A stretch of 64,000 nucleotides of DNA from Anthostomella pinea (taxonomy: Eukaryota; Ascomycota; Sordariomycetes; Xylariales; Xylariaceae): NCBI GenBank assembly GCA_963556695.1, contig CAUWAG010000018.1:1674001-1738000 (forward strand), read 5' to 3'. Position 1 is the stretch's first letter; each line of letters opens with the position of its first letter. The notes under the pieces are model-generated. The model saw only the letters and a program-made list of their open reading frames with translations. It did no database searches and had not been told where the DNA came from. This document shows, one piece after another, positions 23,362 to 35,643 of this stretch. Position numbers and translations under genes: made by a program.

Positions 23362-24112
23362 TGAGCGATGAGGAACGAGTGATGAGGGACGAGTGATGAG
23401 TGCACTTGATGACCAAGAACATCAGGAGCTGAGGTTGAAATCGAGAACCAGATTGAGCATGAGACTCTTACACGCATACCGCGAGGCTAAAAGGTGCATT
23501 GGCGGTTGATTGAGTTGATTGATGCGATGCCTCCTGGTGTTTTTACTGGGGGCCAGCGGGCGTTTGGTCTATACCTACCATTGCTGTATTATCTTACCTT
23601 ATTGCTCTCTTTGAGTATATGAACCCCATGACGGTACGATGAATATGAACATAATCTCAACACTGACTTGGGTTTTAGCGATTTGACTTTCGAGATGTTG
23701 ATGAGCTTGTGCTATGGCTCCTTCTCCCTGATGACGTGCGACCGGTCTGTTATAGACACCGTCGAGTCTTGTGGACTTGCCTCACCTGCACCACAAAGTA
23801 GATTGATATATGCGAGGATGTTATTATTGAGTCCAATATAAGAGATCTGTCACATCGTGAACGCAGACTAATGGTGTCCATTAAAGTCGAGTGTCACCGT
23901 CGCAGTTGAGCCGGAATGGGGAGGCCGATCGATCATGGATACGGTAGGAAGGCGCACAAAAAACTTTTGCCCACGTCAATCCATAATGCTCTTCCCAAGG
24001 ACAAACACTTACAGAAAAATAGATATCGTCTTGTCATGAAATGTCACCGTCCTCCAGAATGTTTTGTCATGATGAAAAACTGTAGGCGGCCAAGGAAAAA
24101 GTAGGAAAAAGC
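23362..24112. other. intergenic, no gene recognised
   Basis: This is the 3' region of the Ser/Thr/Pro-rich gene. It begins with a short imperfect repeat of GAGTGATGAG words at 23350-23402. The rest up to the tRNA-Lys terminator shows nothing recognisable. Confidence 0.4.
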
Positions 24113-24140
24113 AAAAAGAAAATCTCCTATTTAATAGGAG
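24113..24140 (-). terminator. Pol III terminator and 7-bp hairpin downstream of tRNA-Lys
   Basis: Read on the tRNA strand, the mature 3' end is followed within 14 bases by a perfect hairpin (CTCCTAT-TAA-ATAGGAG, 24140-24124). T-runs follow immediately (complement of 24122-24113). T-runs terminate RNA polymerase III; the hairpin is unusual for a tRNA gene. Confidence 0.7.
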
Positions 24141-24153
24141 GCATCGGGAATTG

Positions 24154-24235
24154 AGCCCAATGCGGGGGTCGAACCCGCAGCCTTGAGATTACTTATGGTA
24201 AGAGTCTCACGCTCTACCGATTGAGCTAACCGGGC
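24154..24235 (-). tRNA. tRNA-Lys (CTT) with a 9-nt intron
   Basis: The acceptor stem is GCCCGGT/ATTGGGC (one G-T pair) and the D-arm is AGCTCAATCGGTAGAGC. The anticodon stem is TGAGA/TCTCA and the T-arm is GCGGG-TTCGACC-CCCGC. The anticodon loop reads CTCTTA A once a 9-nt intron (CCATAAGTA) one base 3' of the anticodon is removed, giving anticodon CTT. The mature length is 73 nt. Box A and box B are intact, so the gene should be functional. Confidence 0.95.
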
Positions 24236-25380
24236 TGTGGTTCTTTGGATGAATGACTTTTCCATTTTAGGTATATATCACTCGGGGGCTGCGTGTGTGT
24301 TGTGCTGCTGTTTGCTCTCTTAGCTGAGGAAAAGACTTGCCGGGATGCTAGTCTAGAAAATTTGTTGCTCAATTTACTTTGGTACGAAAATGTAAAGAAA
24401 GTAGCTGTAAGACTACTAGTAATACCTCGGCTAGCAACCTTAAGTGTTCAAGTTATAAATATAAACGGGGGCATTTTACTCCGGGCCTAGGGCCAGTCTA
24501 CGGCTGTTAAAAAAACTTGGTTTTTTAAAAATAGAAATTAAAATTAACATTAGATTTTTTTTAGGGGGAAAATTAAGAATTTTAAATTTTAAATTTTAAA
24601 TTAAATTAAAATGGGTGGATAGTAGTATTTAATATCCAAAAGTGCAAATTGCAGTCTACTCTGTATCATCCCTCGTCAGGTGTCAGATACCAGCGCACTA
24701 TTTGGGCTATGCACTGACCATGTCACGTGGATGACAGCGCACTAGACTGCGACCAGCCACCAGGGCAAAAACTAGTACTGAAAACTCGTACACAGATAGA
24801 CAGTGCTCGACCACAACATCACAATACACTCAATCAATTGACCCTCGTATTCAACATCAGGCGTCAGGCGCGAAGGATCAATAACTCAAACCCGACAGTG
24901 TGGATGTTGACCACGTCAACCAAGTGTTGATCAATGGCGTGTCAGACTCTATTTGCGTACGCGTATGCTGTAGTCATGAGTGACTTGTCGTCGCACCTGT
25001 AGAAGCCTGAGAGATGGGTACTGTACGATGCAAAAATAGCATACACCTAACCGTGCGAACACATGATATATCTTACGCGGTTCTTACTGTGCGGGATGTA
25101 GCCACGCGACACGAACATCGAACATCTCGCGACACCTACAATGTACATCCCGGCTTACTATTCCATGTCATCCAGGCAGCAATGAAATGAGGCCAGCAGG
25201 ATTCTCAATTTAAGTTTGATTGCCAAGTCAACTGTCAGACTTCTATTTCCATCCATGCATGCAGACGGACTCAATTCCGCCCGCCATCTCCATGCACCTG
25301 CAGCAGCAGCGGATCAGATGCGCATCCAAGGCCGGTCATCAAACATCTAAACATGGAACAACATGAGGACGACAACGCTT
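24236..25380. other. intergenic with AT-rich tract
   Basis: 24500-24625 is strongly AT-rich, with repeated TTTTAAATTTTAAATT words and homopolymer A/T runs. This composition is unlike the flanking DNA and consistent with an old RIP-affected or otherwise degenerated insertion. No coding remnant is recognisable. The right part (about 25250-25380) is the promoter side of the polymerase gene. Confidence 0.5.
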
Positions 25381-27659
25381 ATGTCCGCCACACCGAGGGC
25401 CGTCAAGCCCCCTAGGAGGAACGACGACCGCGTCATCCTGCATTTTGTATGTGAGAAGTCATCCATACACGTTGCCATTATGAGTAACATTGCCAATTGT
25501 CATATGTTGTCGCGCCAGTATGCGTGGACGCGTGACATATAAGTGTTGCCTGACAAGGCCTGCCCGACCTGACAACATGATCATCTCCATATCCGACACC
25601 CACCGAGGTTCCTCCGATCATTGATGACGCACCCCGCTGACAGCACGAACAGGACTACGACTGCTTCTACGCCAGCGTCTTCGAGAACGAGAACCCATCC
25701 CTCAAATCGCAGCCCCTGGGCATCAAGCAGAAGAGCATCCTCGCGACATGCAACTACGTGGCGCGGGCGCGCGGCGTCCGCAAATTAATGCTGATCTCGG
25801 ACGCCTTAACCAAATGTCCCGACCTCGTGCTCATGAACGGCGAGGACCTGACGCGCTTCCGCGACGCCTCCAAAAAGCTGTGGTCCTTCCTGCGGGCGCA
25901 CTCCTGGAACGACCGCATCGAGCGCCTGGGCCTCGACGAGGTCTGGATGGACGTCACCGATGTCGTCGCCTACAACCGCGAGATGCTCAATCCGCACGCG
26001 CTGGAGGGCTCGTTCTTCCAGCTGGACCGCCGGGATCCGGAGAAGGGGTTTGCGTTTGATGGGACGCGGTTCTCGGGGTGTGTGCAACCACCGCCTCCCG
26101 CTGGTGCGGTGAAAACTGTAGATATGGATGATCCGCTCTGCGTGCGACTGATGCTGGCATCCCATCTAGCAGGCTATCTGCGCCACAAGCTCGATGAGGA
26201 CTTCGGATACACGTCGAGCGGCGGGATCTCGACGAACAAGGTGCTCGCCAAGCTGGCCGGCTGCGTGAACAAGCCCAACGGGCAGACAACGCTGCTCAGT
26301 AGCACGGCAGGGGACGTAGACGCCGTGCAGGACTTCATGGACTCCCACACCCTCCGCAAAGTCCCCGGTATCGGCTCGCGCATCGCACACCTAGTCCAAG
26401 AGCACATGGAAGCCTTCCCCTCAGCCGCAACACCTGACGCCTCTGCCAAAGAAGGCGATCCCACCGTCCGCACCATCCGCCAGTATTCATCCCTCACCCC
26501 GGAGCTCCTCGAGCAGATCCTAACCCGCCGGCCCGGCGCCGAGCGCGGCAGCGGCGAGAAGCTCTGGAACTTGTTGCACGGCGTGGACCTGTCCGAGGTC
26601 AAGCAGGCCACCGACGTGCCGACGCAGATTAGCATCGAGGACACGTACATGACGCGGCCGCTGCAGACGCCGGCCGAGCTGGGACGCGAGCTGCGCGCTC
26701 TGGCGGCTTCGCTCGTGCGGCGGATGCGCGTTGACCTCGTGGAGGCTGATCCGAATGCAGCAGCTATGAATGGCTCCAATACCGACAGTCAGGTTGCTGA
26801 AAAGCAACAGCGCTGGCTCGCGTACCCGAAGACGTTGCGTTTGTCTACGCGGACGCGCTCAAAACCAGATTCCACTCCTATCCCTACTTCTGCTACCTCC
26901 TCCACCGCCACCCACACCCACACCACCACCCGCGACAACGCAGCCTTCTCCCGCACCTCCCGCAGCCAGCCCCTCCCCACCTTCATTTTCAGCCTACACG
27001 ACGACATCGCCGCGCTGGCCGAGCGTCTGGTATCCGAAGCCCTGCTCCCGCTCTTCCGCCGCCTGCACACCAACCAACAAAACGGATGGAACCTTGCCTT
27101 GATCAATATCTGCGTCACGAACATGGTGGTGGTTGCTACGGATGCGGAAGATGGGAGGGGTGGTGGTGGAAGTAGTGGTGGGAAAGGGGGAGGTAGGGAT
27201 ATCAGCCGCATGTTCAAGACCCAGGAGGACAAGCTGAGGGAGTTCACTGTTTATGATACCTCATCGGGCGTATCTGAGGCTGTACCGGGACCTCCCCCGG
27301 TACCTGTACACGAAAGCAAGTCCGAGCCTGCAGTGGTGCCCACATGGCACTCTGATACCGCCCGTCATGGAACAGCATACGACAACGACAACAACACAAA
27401 ATTCACGGCCAACTCCGGAACACCAGAACGCCTCGCGGATAGAGTGGCAGACGAGACGGAGATGGCAGATGCCGTGCCGAGGCCAATGGCCAACGAGCAG
27501 CCGCCAACCCCTATGCTGTTAGACAACGAGGCCGACACAGATGCATGGGACGACAACGACGAAGGGGAAGACGACTCGCAGCGCTGTCCACAATGCGGCC
27601 ACGCAATCCCCGTCTTTGCCATGGCGGCACACAAGAGGTTCCATGGCCTGGGCGACTGA
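25381..27659 (+). CDS. POLI: Y-family translesion DNA polymerase, iota type
   Basis: Exon 1 is 25381-25446 (MSATPRAVKPPRRNDDRVIL, HF). A 206-nt intron (GTATGT...CTGACAGCACGAACAG) leads to exon 2, 25653-27659, in frame; the total is about 690 residues. An in-frame ATG at 25363 would add six residues. The palm has the metal-binding motif FDYDCFYASVFE and the second acidic motif LGLDEVWMDVTD. NYVARARGV, GISTNKVLAKLAGCVNKPNG and the thumb helix-hairpin-helix LRKVPGIGSRI follow. The little-finger region runs from about SIEDTYMTRPLQTP. A C-terminal C2H2 ubiquitin-binding-type finger (RCPQCGHAIPVFAMAAHKRFH) fits recruitment to ubiquitylated PCNA. The pattern matches fungal DNA polymerase iota better than eta or kappa. 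It inserts opposite damaged bases in the nucleus. Confidence 0.88.
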
Positions 27660-28506
27660 CTGACTGAGAAAGGGGGGTAGGTAGGTAGCTTGATATATAT
27701 GCCCGCCTCTAGTTATCTATCGTCAAGTTGTCACTCTATCGTCCAACTTAGTTGTTGGTACCTGAAAACACCACCATGACACCCATCATATAAATGAAAG
27801 GTTGCCTGGCAATTTGGAAGTGCGCTGCAACGGGGTACATACAGCACGTAGGCTTGAGGCTATGTGTGTGGCCATCTGAACATATCTACCCCATTTCCCC
27901 CGCCAGCCAATCCGGGGCGTTCGGTCCTCCTCTCTCTTAATGATTGTTGAACACCCGACGCGGTTATAAACGAACAGAACTCGAATATTCCCAATGAACC
28001 AAGATGAAGAGCCCAGAGTATTATGCCCCGAGGTTGCCATGTATGTGTGTACGCTCTCCACGTAATGATTGTGTCACAATATTCAAGTAAGATGGTACCC
28101 CCATCAGCTATCCCTCTTCCCTCCCAATACAGACCATTCCTAAATTTCACAAATTGTCAAATGGTATATTAGTACTTATGTAGCGAAGCGACAGTAAAGG
28201 TACCTACCGTAACAAACCTCATTGTAATCATCGCGTCCCCCTTGCAACCCCAGCTGACACTCTGCCCCCAACTCCGACAATTCCACTTGGTATCACTAAA
28301 ATAAACAGGATTGCGCCTGATTGCGCCTGCAGCGTTCGATCCTTCGAACCAGATCAGCCTCCCCGTTTTCTCTTGATCACTGTGACCCACCCGTAACCCT
28401 ATTCGACTCCGGCCAAATTGCAAAATGCTCGGGGAATGTCCGAGCTTGGTACCCCATGAATCAGTACGCACGCAATTCGGCATTGAACTCCGCGGGATAC
28501 GATATC
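27660..28506. other. convergent 3' intergenic region
   Basis: This lies between the stops of the polymerase (+) and the bHLH gene (-). A short TAGGTAGGTAG run occurs at 27677-27687 and a duplicated ATTGCGCCTG at 28311-28330. No gene is recognised. Confidence 0.5.
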
Positions 28507-29945
28507 TCACAACAGCTGGCGGAGTTCTTCATTGCCCCTGATTAGCTCCTCCAGCCACTGTCCCGTTAGCACCAGCACCTGGCTCTTGCTGCCGCCACCA
28601 CCATCCTTTAGAGCCGGAACCATCTTGTTGAGGTCTTCAAAGCCCTCACTGATGGCCGCTCTCCTCTTCTTTTCACTCTTGATATGGTTCTCCCGTTTCT
28701 GAGCTTCACTCAAGTTTTCTCGCGCTGCCTTCGCCGCGGTCACTGAAGATTTTCTTCGCTTACCCGCCGTCTCCTGAGCAGCTGGAAAGAGTTCTGAAGA
28801 CCCGTTCAAGTCTGTTTTCGATTTTCGCTTTTTGGTCGCAGCTCTAGGCGGTATCGAAGTCAAGTCGGCGCCTCCTTCCTCGACCTCCTTCTTTGCCGTG
28901 CCCTTCCGGCATTTCCGAGGCGGTGCTACAGGCTCATCGTCAACGTTGACATGTCTATTCGTAGTGTCACATAGCCCGTTGGAGGAGCCTCCCCCATTGC
29001 TGAAAGGACTCAGAGTTTGGGTTGTATCAGCACTTCCATTTATGTGCAGAGCCTTCATGACAGCCGTACGTTGCTGCTCGAGGACCTCTCTGGACTCATG
29101 CACAGGTGGAATGAACCCCTGATCTCTCGCAAACGCCGCGTCGGATCCCCACTGCAACTCGGTCGTTTCCGGTAGCCTATTTGGACCCTGGCTTCCAAAC
29201 ACCATGTCGGTTAGTGTATCAGAGTCGTTGGAGCGAAATGGCCTGACAGGATTGCCTGGCCCCGGGCTAATTTGGTGCCGTGGCACTGGTGTAGTCTGGC
29301 TGAAGTTGCTCGTGCTAATCGTGCGCTGCGGTTGAGCATTATAGGGGCCGTTGTTGTGGCCGTTGTAGCGGCCGTTGCGGCGGTCGTTGTGAAGTGCCGT
29401 CAAGACAACAGCACCGGCATGCGCGTTGTGTTCTATTGGTGTATGGGGAGCGGGGAGACCATGTTGCGGCTGGTGTTGTTGGAACTGGGGCGCAATCGGC
29501 GGTTGCGGCGGCGGCGGAGGCATCGGGGGCTGCCCCAAATTATACATGTCTTGGAGCGCAGCTGCTGACATTTCGTCCATCAGGGAGCTATTCGGTGGCG
29601 GTCCTGGCCCAAGGAACGTGTAAGCACCCAAATAGTCGGGTATCCATTGGTCATCATGGTGCAGACCTTCGCCGTATGAAAGCGGGTATGCATCCGTCGC
29701 CATGTTGTCGAAGAAGTTGTATAATGTTCGGCCGTCTTCGTGTGAGAGTATAGGGGCCCCCGGTGGTGGTGGTGGCGGTGGTGGCGGCGGCGGTCCGGAA
29801 TACATGAGATCTTGGTCGGGAGGAAAGTTATCTGTGCAGAACGAGAGGTTAGCGTCTGGGTTTTGCATGCTGTTCATGACAGCAAAGACTCGAGATACGT
29901 ACAGCCAAATGGCAGGTTGCCATCAGGTGGCTGTGACGAACCCAT
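28507..29945 (-). CDS. bHLH transcription factor
   Basis: Exon 1 is 29945-29903 (MGSSQPPDGNLPFG). A 71-nt intron (29902-29832) leads to exon 2, 29831-28507, in frame, for about 455 residues. Alternative in-frame upstream ATGs exist at about 29975 and 30050. The N-terminal part has an eleven-residue proline run and Asn/Pro/Gln-rich stretches typical of activation domains. A bipartite basic region follows (APPRKCRKGTAKKE, ATKKRKSK). A bHLH domain lies at the very C-terminus: basic helix NHIKSEKKRRAAISEGF with the E-box-contacting His-Glu-Arg positions, then LNKMVPALKDGGGGSKSQVL and LTGQWLEELIRGNEELRQLL. The protein stops directly after helix 2. The group resembles fungal factors annotated as GlcD-gamma-like; targets are unknown. 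Confidence 0.8.
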
Positions 29946-32691
29946 TCTAAACCGTTGTATAACCGCGGCGCTCATAGTGCTTCGATATTGGTCTGTTGCA
30001 AAATACGGAAAAAGATGCTTGGAAAGTGAATTCGTTGTCTGATGGGCCATGGGCGGAGGCACAGCACAAGTATCGTTCTATGCTCTCGAAATACCGGCGG
30101 CAATCGAGTTGAAACCCCCCGCAAGAAATGGGTATTGCCCTTGGTTCCGTGTAGGTGACATCTAATCCCGCTCTCGATCAGAGTGGTAGCAGGTCGTGAT
30201 ATCGACACAGGATCCTGACAATCCTGACGAGCTGTCGTGACAGTGGGCAGTGGGGGCGTCCAGGATGTGGTGGGATATTGGCATGTGCTTCCTGCCGTGG
30301 GGATGGTCGATGTGTAGTAGTATAGGTTCGTTCGAGACGGGCCGGCGGTTACGACGGGGTGGCTCGGGTGCGTGGTAAGGCTGTCATGCCGTCGGAAGGA
30401 TGGACGGACGGCAGCATTATACCATTACCAACCCTGAACCCCTGGAGGTTGGGCCAAGGATGGCACCGAATCGTGTGCCGCAGGTCCCAGGAGGGAGACA
30501 CGGAGAGTATGCGAAGGCGATGTACGGCAGGTGTGAAGGATGATCACTGATCAGGTGTCAGGCACAGGCAGAACACTGAACAGGGTCGATTGATCAATGG
30601 TTGGTGTGGTCCCTGCACCCTGGCAGCCCCTCTGCCCCTTCCGCTGGCCAGTCACAGTGGTGGTCAGACTGGGCAGTGTCGGCATCGGACTTGTACTTGT
30701 ATTGGGTCGAGGGTCGAGCGAGGATGGAGGGTGGGGGGTGGATTCAGCGGACGGATATGTGTGGAGACACTGGAGAGCAGGATAAAGGTCTTTATTAACA
30801 TATGCAGGTGCCTGGTACTTAAGTATGTAATGTAGAAAATGCTGATTGTAGGATGGACGTGGTGAGGAGGCCGGTCGGGTTGTTGATGGTTACTACCCGA
30901 GGATATCGACTACTCGACGACTCGACGACTGACAACAAGCAAGCGACAACCTGATTATTTAGGTAATAAAAGAAAAGAGATGGCGGGATACTTGGGCTAC
31001 GCTCTACTAGACCCTCTCCGCGATGGGTCCTCCCGAGTCTACAGCTCACAACAAAGTGCAAGCCGCCGACAACCTGGGTAGCCTGGATGGCTCGATGCTT
31101 AGAACCTGTTCGCGGCCAGATAATCAGATTATGATTATAGATGGGTATACCGTACCAGGCCCCTGCAAGTACCTTGGCCGGTAGGCTCGGAATATCTTAG
31201 GTGCTAAGTGGGCTGTGGTGGGTACGTTGTGTAGTAAAATTCCAGTAATCATAGAAAAGCTAATTACCTGACTGACCGACATCTCGAAAAAATCGCGTGA
31301 TTTGAATGGGTATATCGCTCGGGCCCATAAGTTGTCCAGAAAATGCCCGTGGTCGTGGTAAAAGTACTTGCGATACTTGCCCCACGCATACTTTGTCGGG
31401 TTAACCAGAGGTAGCGCTAGTAATACCCAGCCACAACCAGGGTGGCACGCACCACAATTATAATCCTGATTAACGACCCGAACACCTTCTTAGTATTGTT
31501 ATTGTTCCCTCTCCAGGACTGATCCTGATGAGGGGTGCAATCCGTAATGAGGTGGTTGGTGTAGGAGAACAGGAAGTGTAAACAGGTAGGTTAGGTATGC
31601 AGTAGCCGGGGTCTTAAAACGTCAAGAGGTGTAAGTGACAGCGTGTAGACATGCGCACACTTCATTTTGTGCCTGTTCTAATAACTTCTGAGCGCTGAGG
31701 CCTTCGTGAAGATTCCATGAATGGTATCGCTTGCTTCAGCTTGCTTCAGCGTGCTCCTGAGCCTGATCTGTCGGGGCTTGCTGGCCAGTCTGCCTACCTT
31801 ATTAGTTGTCAGTCGATGTGTTGGTGTCGCAGCGGATACTTACAAAGTCAAGTCCAGCTGGAGGTGTTAAGAGGACTGACTGACATTAATCCGATATAAC
31901 GATAACTCTACTTAAGTTGAATTAAGCGACCCCCCCACCCCACCCCCACACGAAACAGTAGCTACTAGGTAAGGTAGCGGGGAAAGCTCCCGAGGCACAG
32001 TCACATGCCAACAAGACCGTACCTAACAAATCTGGTCCAGATCTAGATCTGCCATCATCACCAAACTACCTCCCAGCCTCCCTTCTACCTTGGGTACAGT
32101 TTACCCGTTACGAAAGTTCGCGTTGCTGGGCAAAGCGATATGCCAAACTGTCAAGCTTTTCGACCTCTCCTCTCTCATATCTCATATTCCCTCTTTCGTC
32201 CTCGTCGCGATGCCCGCTGCCATCGGCTGCCGCTGAACTCATGACAGCATCGACGCACCAACCTCCAGCTACCTCTATTACTACCTTACCTTAGCGGCCC
32301 ACCATTGGAAGCTGGGCACCTGGGGTTCGTTTCACCGAAGCTACATTCGAACCTTACCTCATGAACACGATGCTCGCCATACGGCTTTGAGCTTCGCGTC
32401 GGCAGAGCTGCAGAGGTCACTGTCAGTCTGTCAGGTTTCAAAGGAAGAATCTCGTCCGAAGTCACCAGACTCGTCACTCATCCATCTCGTCGCCAGTTCC
32501 TGGGGCTGCCGGGGTCTGGCATTTCGGTCATCGGCTTCCTTATTTTTCGAAGGCCGCGTTCAATCGGCCGCATACTCAGGTGGCAGTTCATGCCTACCTA
32601 TGCCAGGGGTTCTTCATTGGTTATATAGCCGTGCGGATCAGATTCCTTTGCCTGGGCTGCCATCAGTAGGCTTGGTAGCACCGGAGTTGCA
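29946..32691. other. long intergenic region with bHLH and TMEM135-like promoters
   Basis: No gene is supported. Short frames (30590-30835, 31717-31899, 32387-32695) lack motifs. Features seen are a GCTTGCTTCA duplication at 31732-31751, a C-rich run (CCCCCCCACCCC, about 31929-31942), and a CGACTACTCGACGACTCGACGACTG mini-repeat at about 30907-30931. The length and lack of genes suggest an extended regulatory region for two divergent genes. Confidence 0.4.
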
Positions 32692-34351
32692 ATGATGACA
32701 TCTCGCATGCCTGCCCAGCGGCCAAAGGGCCGCCTCAGAGTTGACGAGTCTATACCTCCTATACTCCGGCCTCTCATTCGGGCCTATGTTCTAGGGTATG
32801 CTTCCAGCGTTGCACCGCGTCTCCTCACGTTGGTCCCCCAGCATGCAACCAAGCGGACGAGAAACAGGGGTCAATCGAGCGTCACACAACCCCACGATTC
32901 CTTCGTCACATCCCTGCAACGTATCCTTCGAGGGGGCCTAGAATTGCAGAGGTTCCCAACCTTTTGTGCCGCGCTTGTAGGCGGCACCACTTTGTTCGAG
33001 GTAGGCCATCTCGGGCTGGTGATGCTCCGCTTTCATACAAAGCTGACCTTGCTGTAAAAGGCGCTTGTCGATATTTGTATATTCCGCTTGAGAGGTCGGT
33101 GGTCAGACTTGGCCCGGAGGAGGTAAGCAAGGTGCTTGGCGACGACATGGCCGTTTTTTATACTTTGGACCATTGCTGAAGCTGATCTAACGTAAGTGTA
33201 GACTTTCAAGATGGATTGCATCGTTTGTTGCAGCCTGGCTCAGTCTGCGCCTACTGCAGTCTAAAAAGACAGACAGTTTCGCCGAGACAAAGACCCCCGA
33301 CGCCGATTTGCCATTGAGCCGTATACAGAAGCCAAGCAGATATGCTGGGCGGACTCTAGACCTGACACTGTTTGCCGCAACTCGAGCCGCTGATGTAATA
33401 GTGGGCGAACTTTGGGCGAGAAGACGGCAGCGCAAGCTCGCCGCGGGTCAATGGACCTGGGTACGTATGGTCAAGTCCAAGTCCAGTATGCATCGAAGCT
33501 GACCCTGTCAGTTTGATTCGTCTATATCCAAGATGACTGACCCGTCCGTCTTTGCCACGTCTTGTGCGTTCATCATGTGGGCGTGGTTCTACACGCCTTC
33601 TGCGCTGCCTCGAGCCTACACGAAATGGGTCAGTTCCGCAGCCGCCGTAGATGCCCGGCTCATCGAAGCGCTACGGCGGTGTCGGGAAGGTGACCTCCGG
33701 TATGGCGAAGAGACCGGTCAGGCGGGCCTCTTGCAGTCGATGTGTTTGGATTTCAAGTGGCCGCCCGACTGGGGCGACCCCGCCGTATCGATACCGTTCC
33801 CTTGTGAGATAGTTCACATGGGCTGCGGGCCAAATTGCGAGTACCACGCCCTGTCCCGATTCTATCGGTCCTTCAAATGGTCCATGGCTACGTACCTACC
33901 TCTAAACCTCGTCGCGCGAAAAAAGAACCTGCGAGGTGTGCGTGCCGCTCTCCTATCCGCGGCCCGCTCCTCCTCGTTCCTGGCTGCCTTCATCACGCTC
34001 TTCTACTACGGCGTGTGTCTTGCGCGCACTCGAGTCGGCCCCTATGTTCTCGGCAAACACAGGGCTGCGAGACAGATCATCGACGCGGGGGTGTGTGTCG
34101 GATCGGGCTGCTTCATGTGCGGATGGAGCATCCTGCTGGAGAATCCTGCTCGGAGGAAGGACATGGCGCTCTTTGTCGCGCCCCGGGCTTTGGCTACGCT
34201 GCTACCAAGACGGTACTCGTGCGATAAGCAGTGGAGGGAGACCTTCGTGTTCGCCTTTAGCACTGCCGTCATCTTCACCTGTGTGCGCGAGAACCGGCGC
34301 AGGGTGCGGGGCGTGCTGGGGAACGTTCTGGGTTCGGTCCTCGAGGCTTAG
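32692..34351 (+). CDS. TMEM135-like multi-pass membrane protein
   Basis: Four exons: 32692-33000, 33061-33122, 33202-33460 and 33512-34351. The introns of 60, 79 and 51 nt have GT-AG ends and branch sites (GCTGACC, TCTAAC, GCTGACC). All junctions keep the frame, giving about 489 residues. Conserved-looking blocks are FPTFCAALVGGTTLFE, DLTLFAATRAADVIVGELW, FATSCAFIMWAWFYTPSALP, CEIVHMGCGPNCEYHAL and SSFLAAFITLFYYGVCLART. Several hydrophobic segments in the second half predict a polytopic protein. The order of the HxGxxC and RSSFLAAF blocks fits the TMEM135/peroxisomal PMP52-like family, tied to peroxisomes and mitochondria in animals. The fungal role is not established. Confidence 0.72.
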
Positions 34352-35643
34352 CCGAGGGCCCCGTACGAACCATCCAGTCGAAATGTTGTATGACTTGTAC
34401 CACGTATGTTGTAAATCAGACTTGTACTTGCCGAATATCTGGAGGCTGGTCATGGCATCCCACGAGAGGCAATGCGGTGGGTCCATAGCGCTTCTGGAGT
34501 TCTTGCTGCGACCATGTTGTCACGAAGGCTGCTCCAGCCTGGCTTGATGATTCGTATCGCAAATACAGGCATTATGCTTCAGGTCATGGATCAGTCATCT
34601 CTAAGGCTTTGTTGGTACCTGTTGTTGCCCTCGGTAGCGGCCCAGACCGCCCTCTACGAGTTCAGCTTACCTTAGTGCCAAGTAGCCTTTACGCCCGCAT
34701 GTACCACGACAGCAGACTACCTCTCTGGAACAATAACACATCTATTGAGAAAGGGCGCACAGAGTACTTAGGCGCTTATGACGCTGCTGAGGAACTATCT
34801 ACGCGGTTAGTCGCCGCTCTATGACAAACTCAGGGGAATATGTTAAGATTTTAGCTGGCTATCTGATAATAGACCTCCGCGATGGACGAAAGAGGTAATT
34901 TCTCGACCAACACTGTCGATTAACAAGGTACTACCAACTGAACCAGCCACTCACACCTACTTCTGGCAAGCTCCCCTTCCTCGCCCTACTGCTTGGCGTG
35001 ATCACCTCCAGCCTGCTATCATTATAATTCAACAAGACTCCTGCGCGCCTGGTCTAGAACCCTCTTTCAGCGTGTCCATGCATCCCATCAGTGAGCGAGC
35101 CAACGACTTCTCTCACTATACGATTAGTAGCCTACTGGATAGTAGGGTGAGCTCCAAAAGAGTGATGCCATCCAGTTTCCCTCAACAGTTCGGTGCGGAT
35201 GCAATGCTTAGTTAACGAGACCCGAGAAGAATAGGCTAAGTGATGCGCTTAGCTTTGCCAGACACTCTAATAACAAGATAGGGGGGTTTCTTGGAGTGAT
35301 ATTGGTGGCTTCCTTCTCCCAGGCTGCACTGAGATGGCTCCTTGCAGATAAGCGCTCCCCAAGTAACCTTTGTGTCACTCATGATACATTCATTAACGAG
35401 GATTCCTCTATTTCACGAGTCAATGGTACCCCAGTTCCTCAGGTTGTGGGCGGGGCAACAGTCAGCATGCTGAATGTGACGCTTTGGACGCTCTCGGTGT
35501 AGTTGAAGAAAATATATAAGTAATCAAGAGGCTGGTCATCTGAGCTTGTGTAGCTGAAGAAAGTATATAAATAACCAAAAGGCTGGTTACCTGAGTTTTC
35601 GTTTAATTGAGTTCATGTCATCGGATTGATTAAACTCTACATA
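34352..35643. other. intergenic, no gene recognised
   Basis: Short frames at 34472-34824 and 35296-35502 have no recognisable motif. The right end carries the 51-bp direct repeat listed separately. Confidence 0.4.
35498..35599. repeat. 51-bp tandem duplication
   Basis: Two head-to-tail copies (35498-35548 and 35549-35599) are about 82% identical. Each carries TATATAA and AGGCTGGT words. They sit about 45 bp upstream of the start codon of the FAD-oxidoreductase pseudogene, so they duplicated a probable TATA-containing promoter segment. Confidence 0.8.

Noticed and set aside
22639..23477. Long minus-strand frames opposite the Ser/Thr/Pro-rich gene
   Set aside because: They are shadows of the strongly G/C-biased third positions of the plus-strand gene and have no motif of their own.
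26770..27102. Pro/Thr-rich plus-strand frame within the polymerase gene
   Set aside because: It is an out-of-frame reading of the low-complexity Thr/His-rich linker of DNA polymerase iota.
29272..29623. Plus-strand frames rich in Val/Gly/Trp opposite the bHLH gene
   Set aside because: They are antisense to the Pro/Asn/Gln-rich coding repeats of the bHLH protein.
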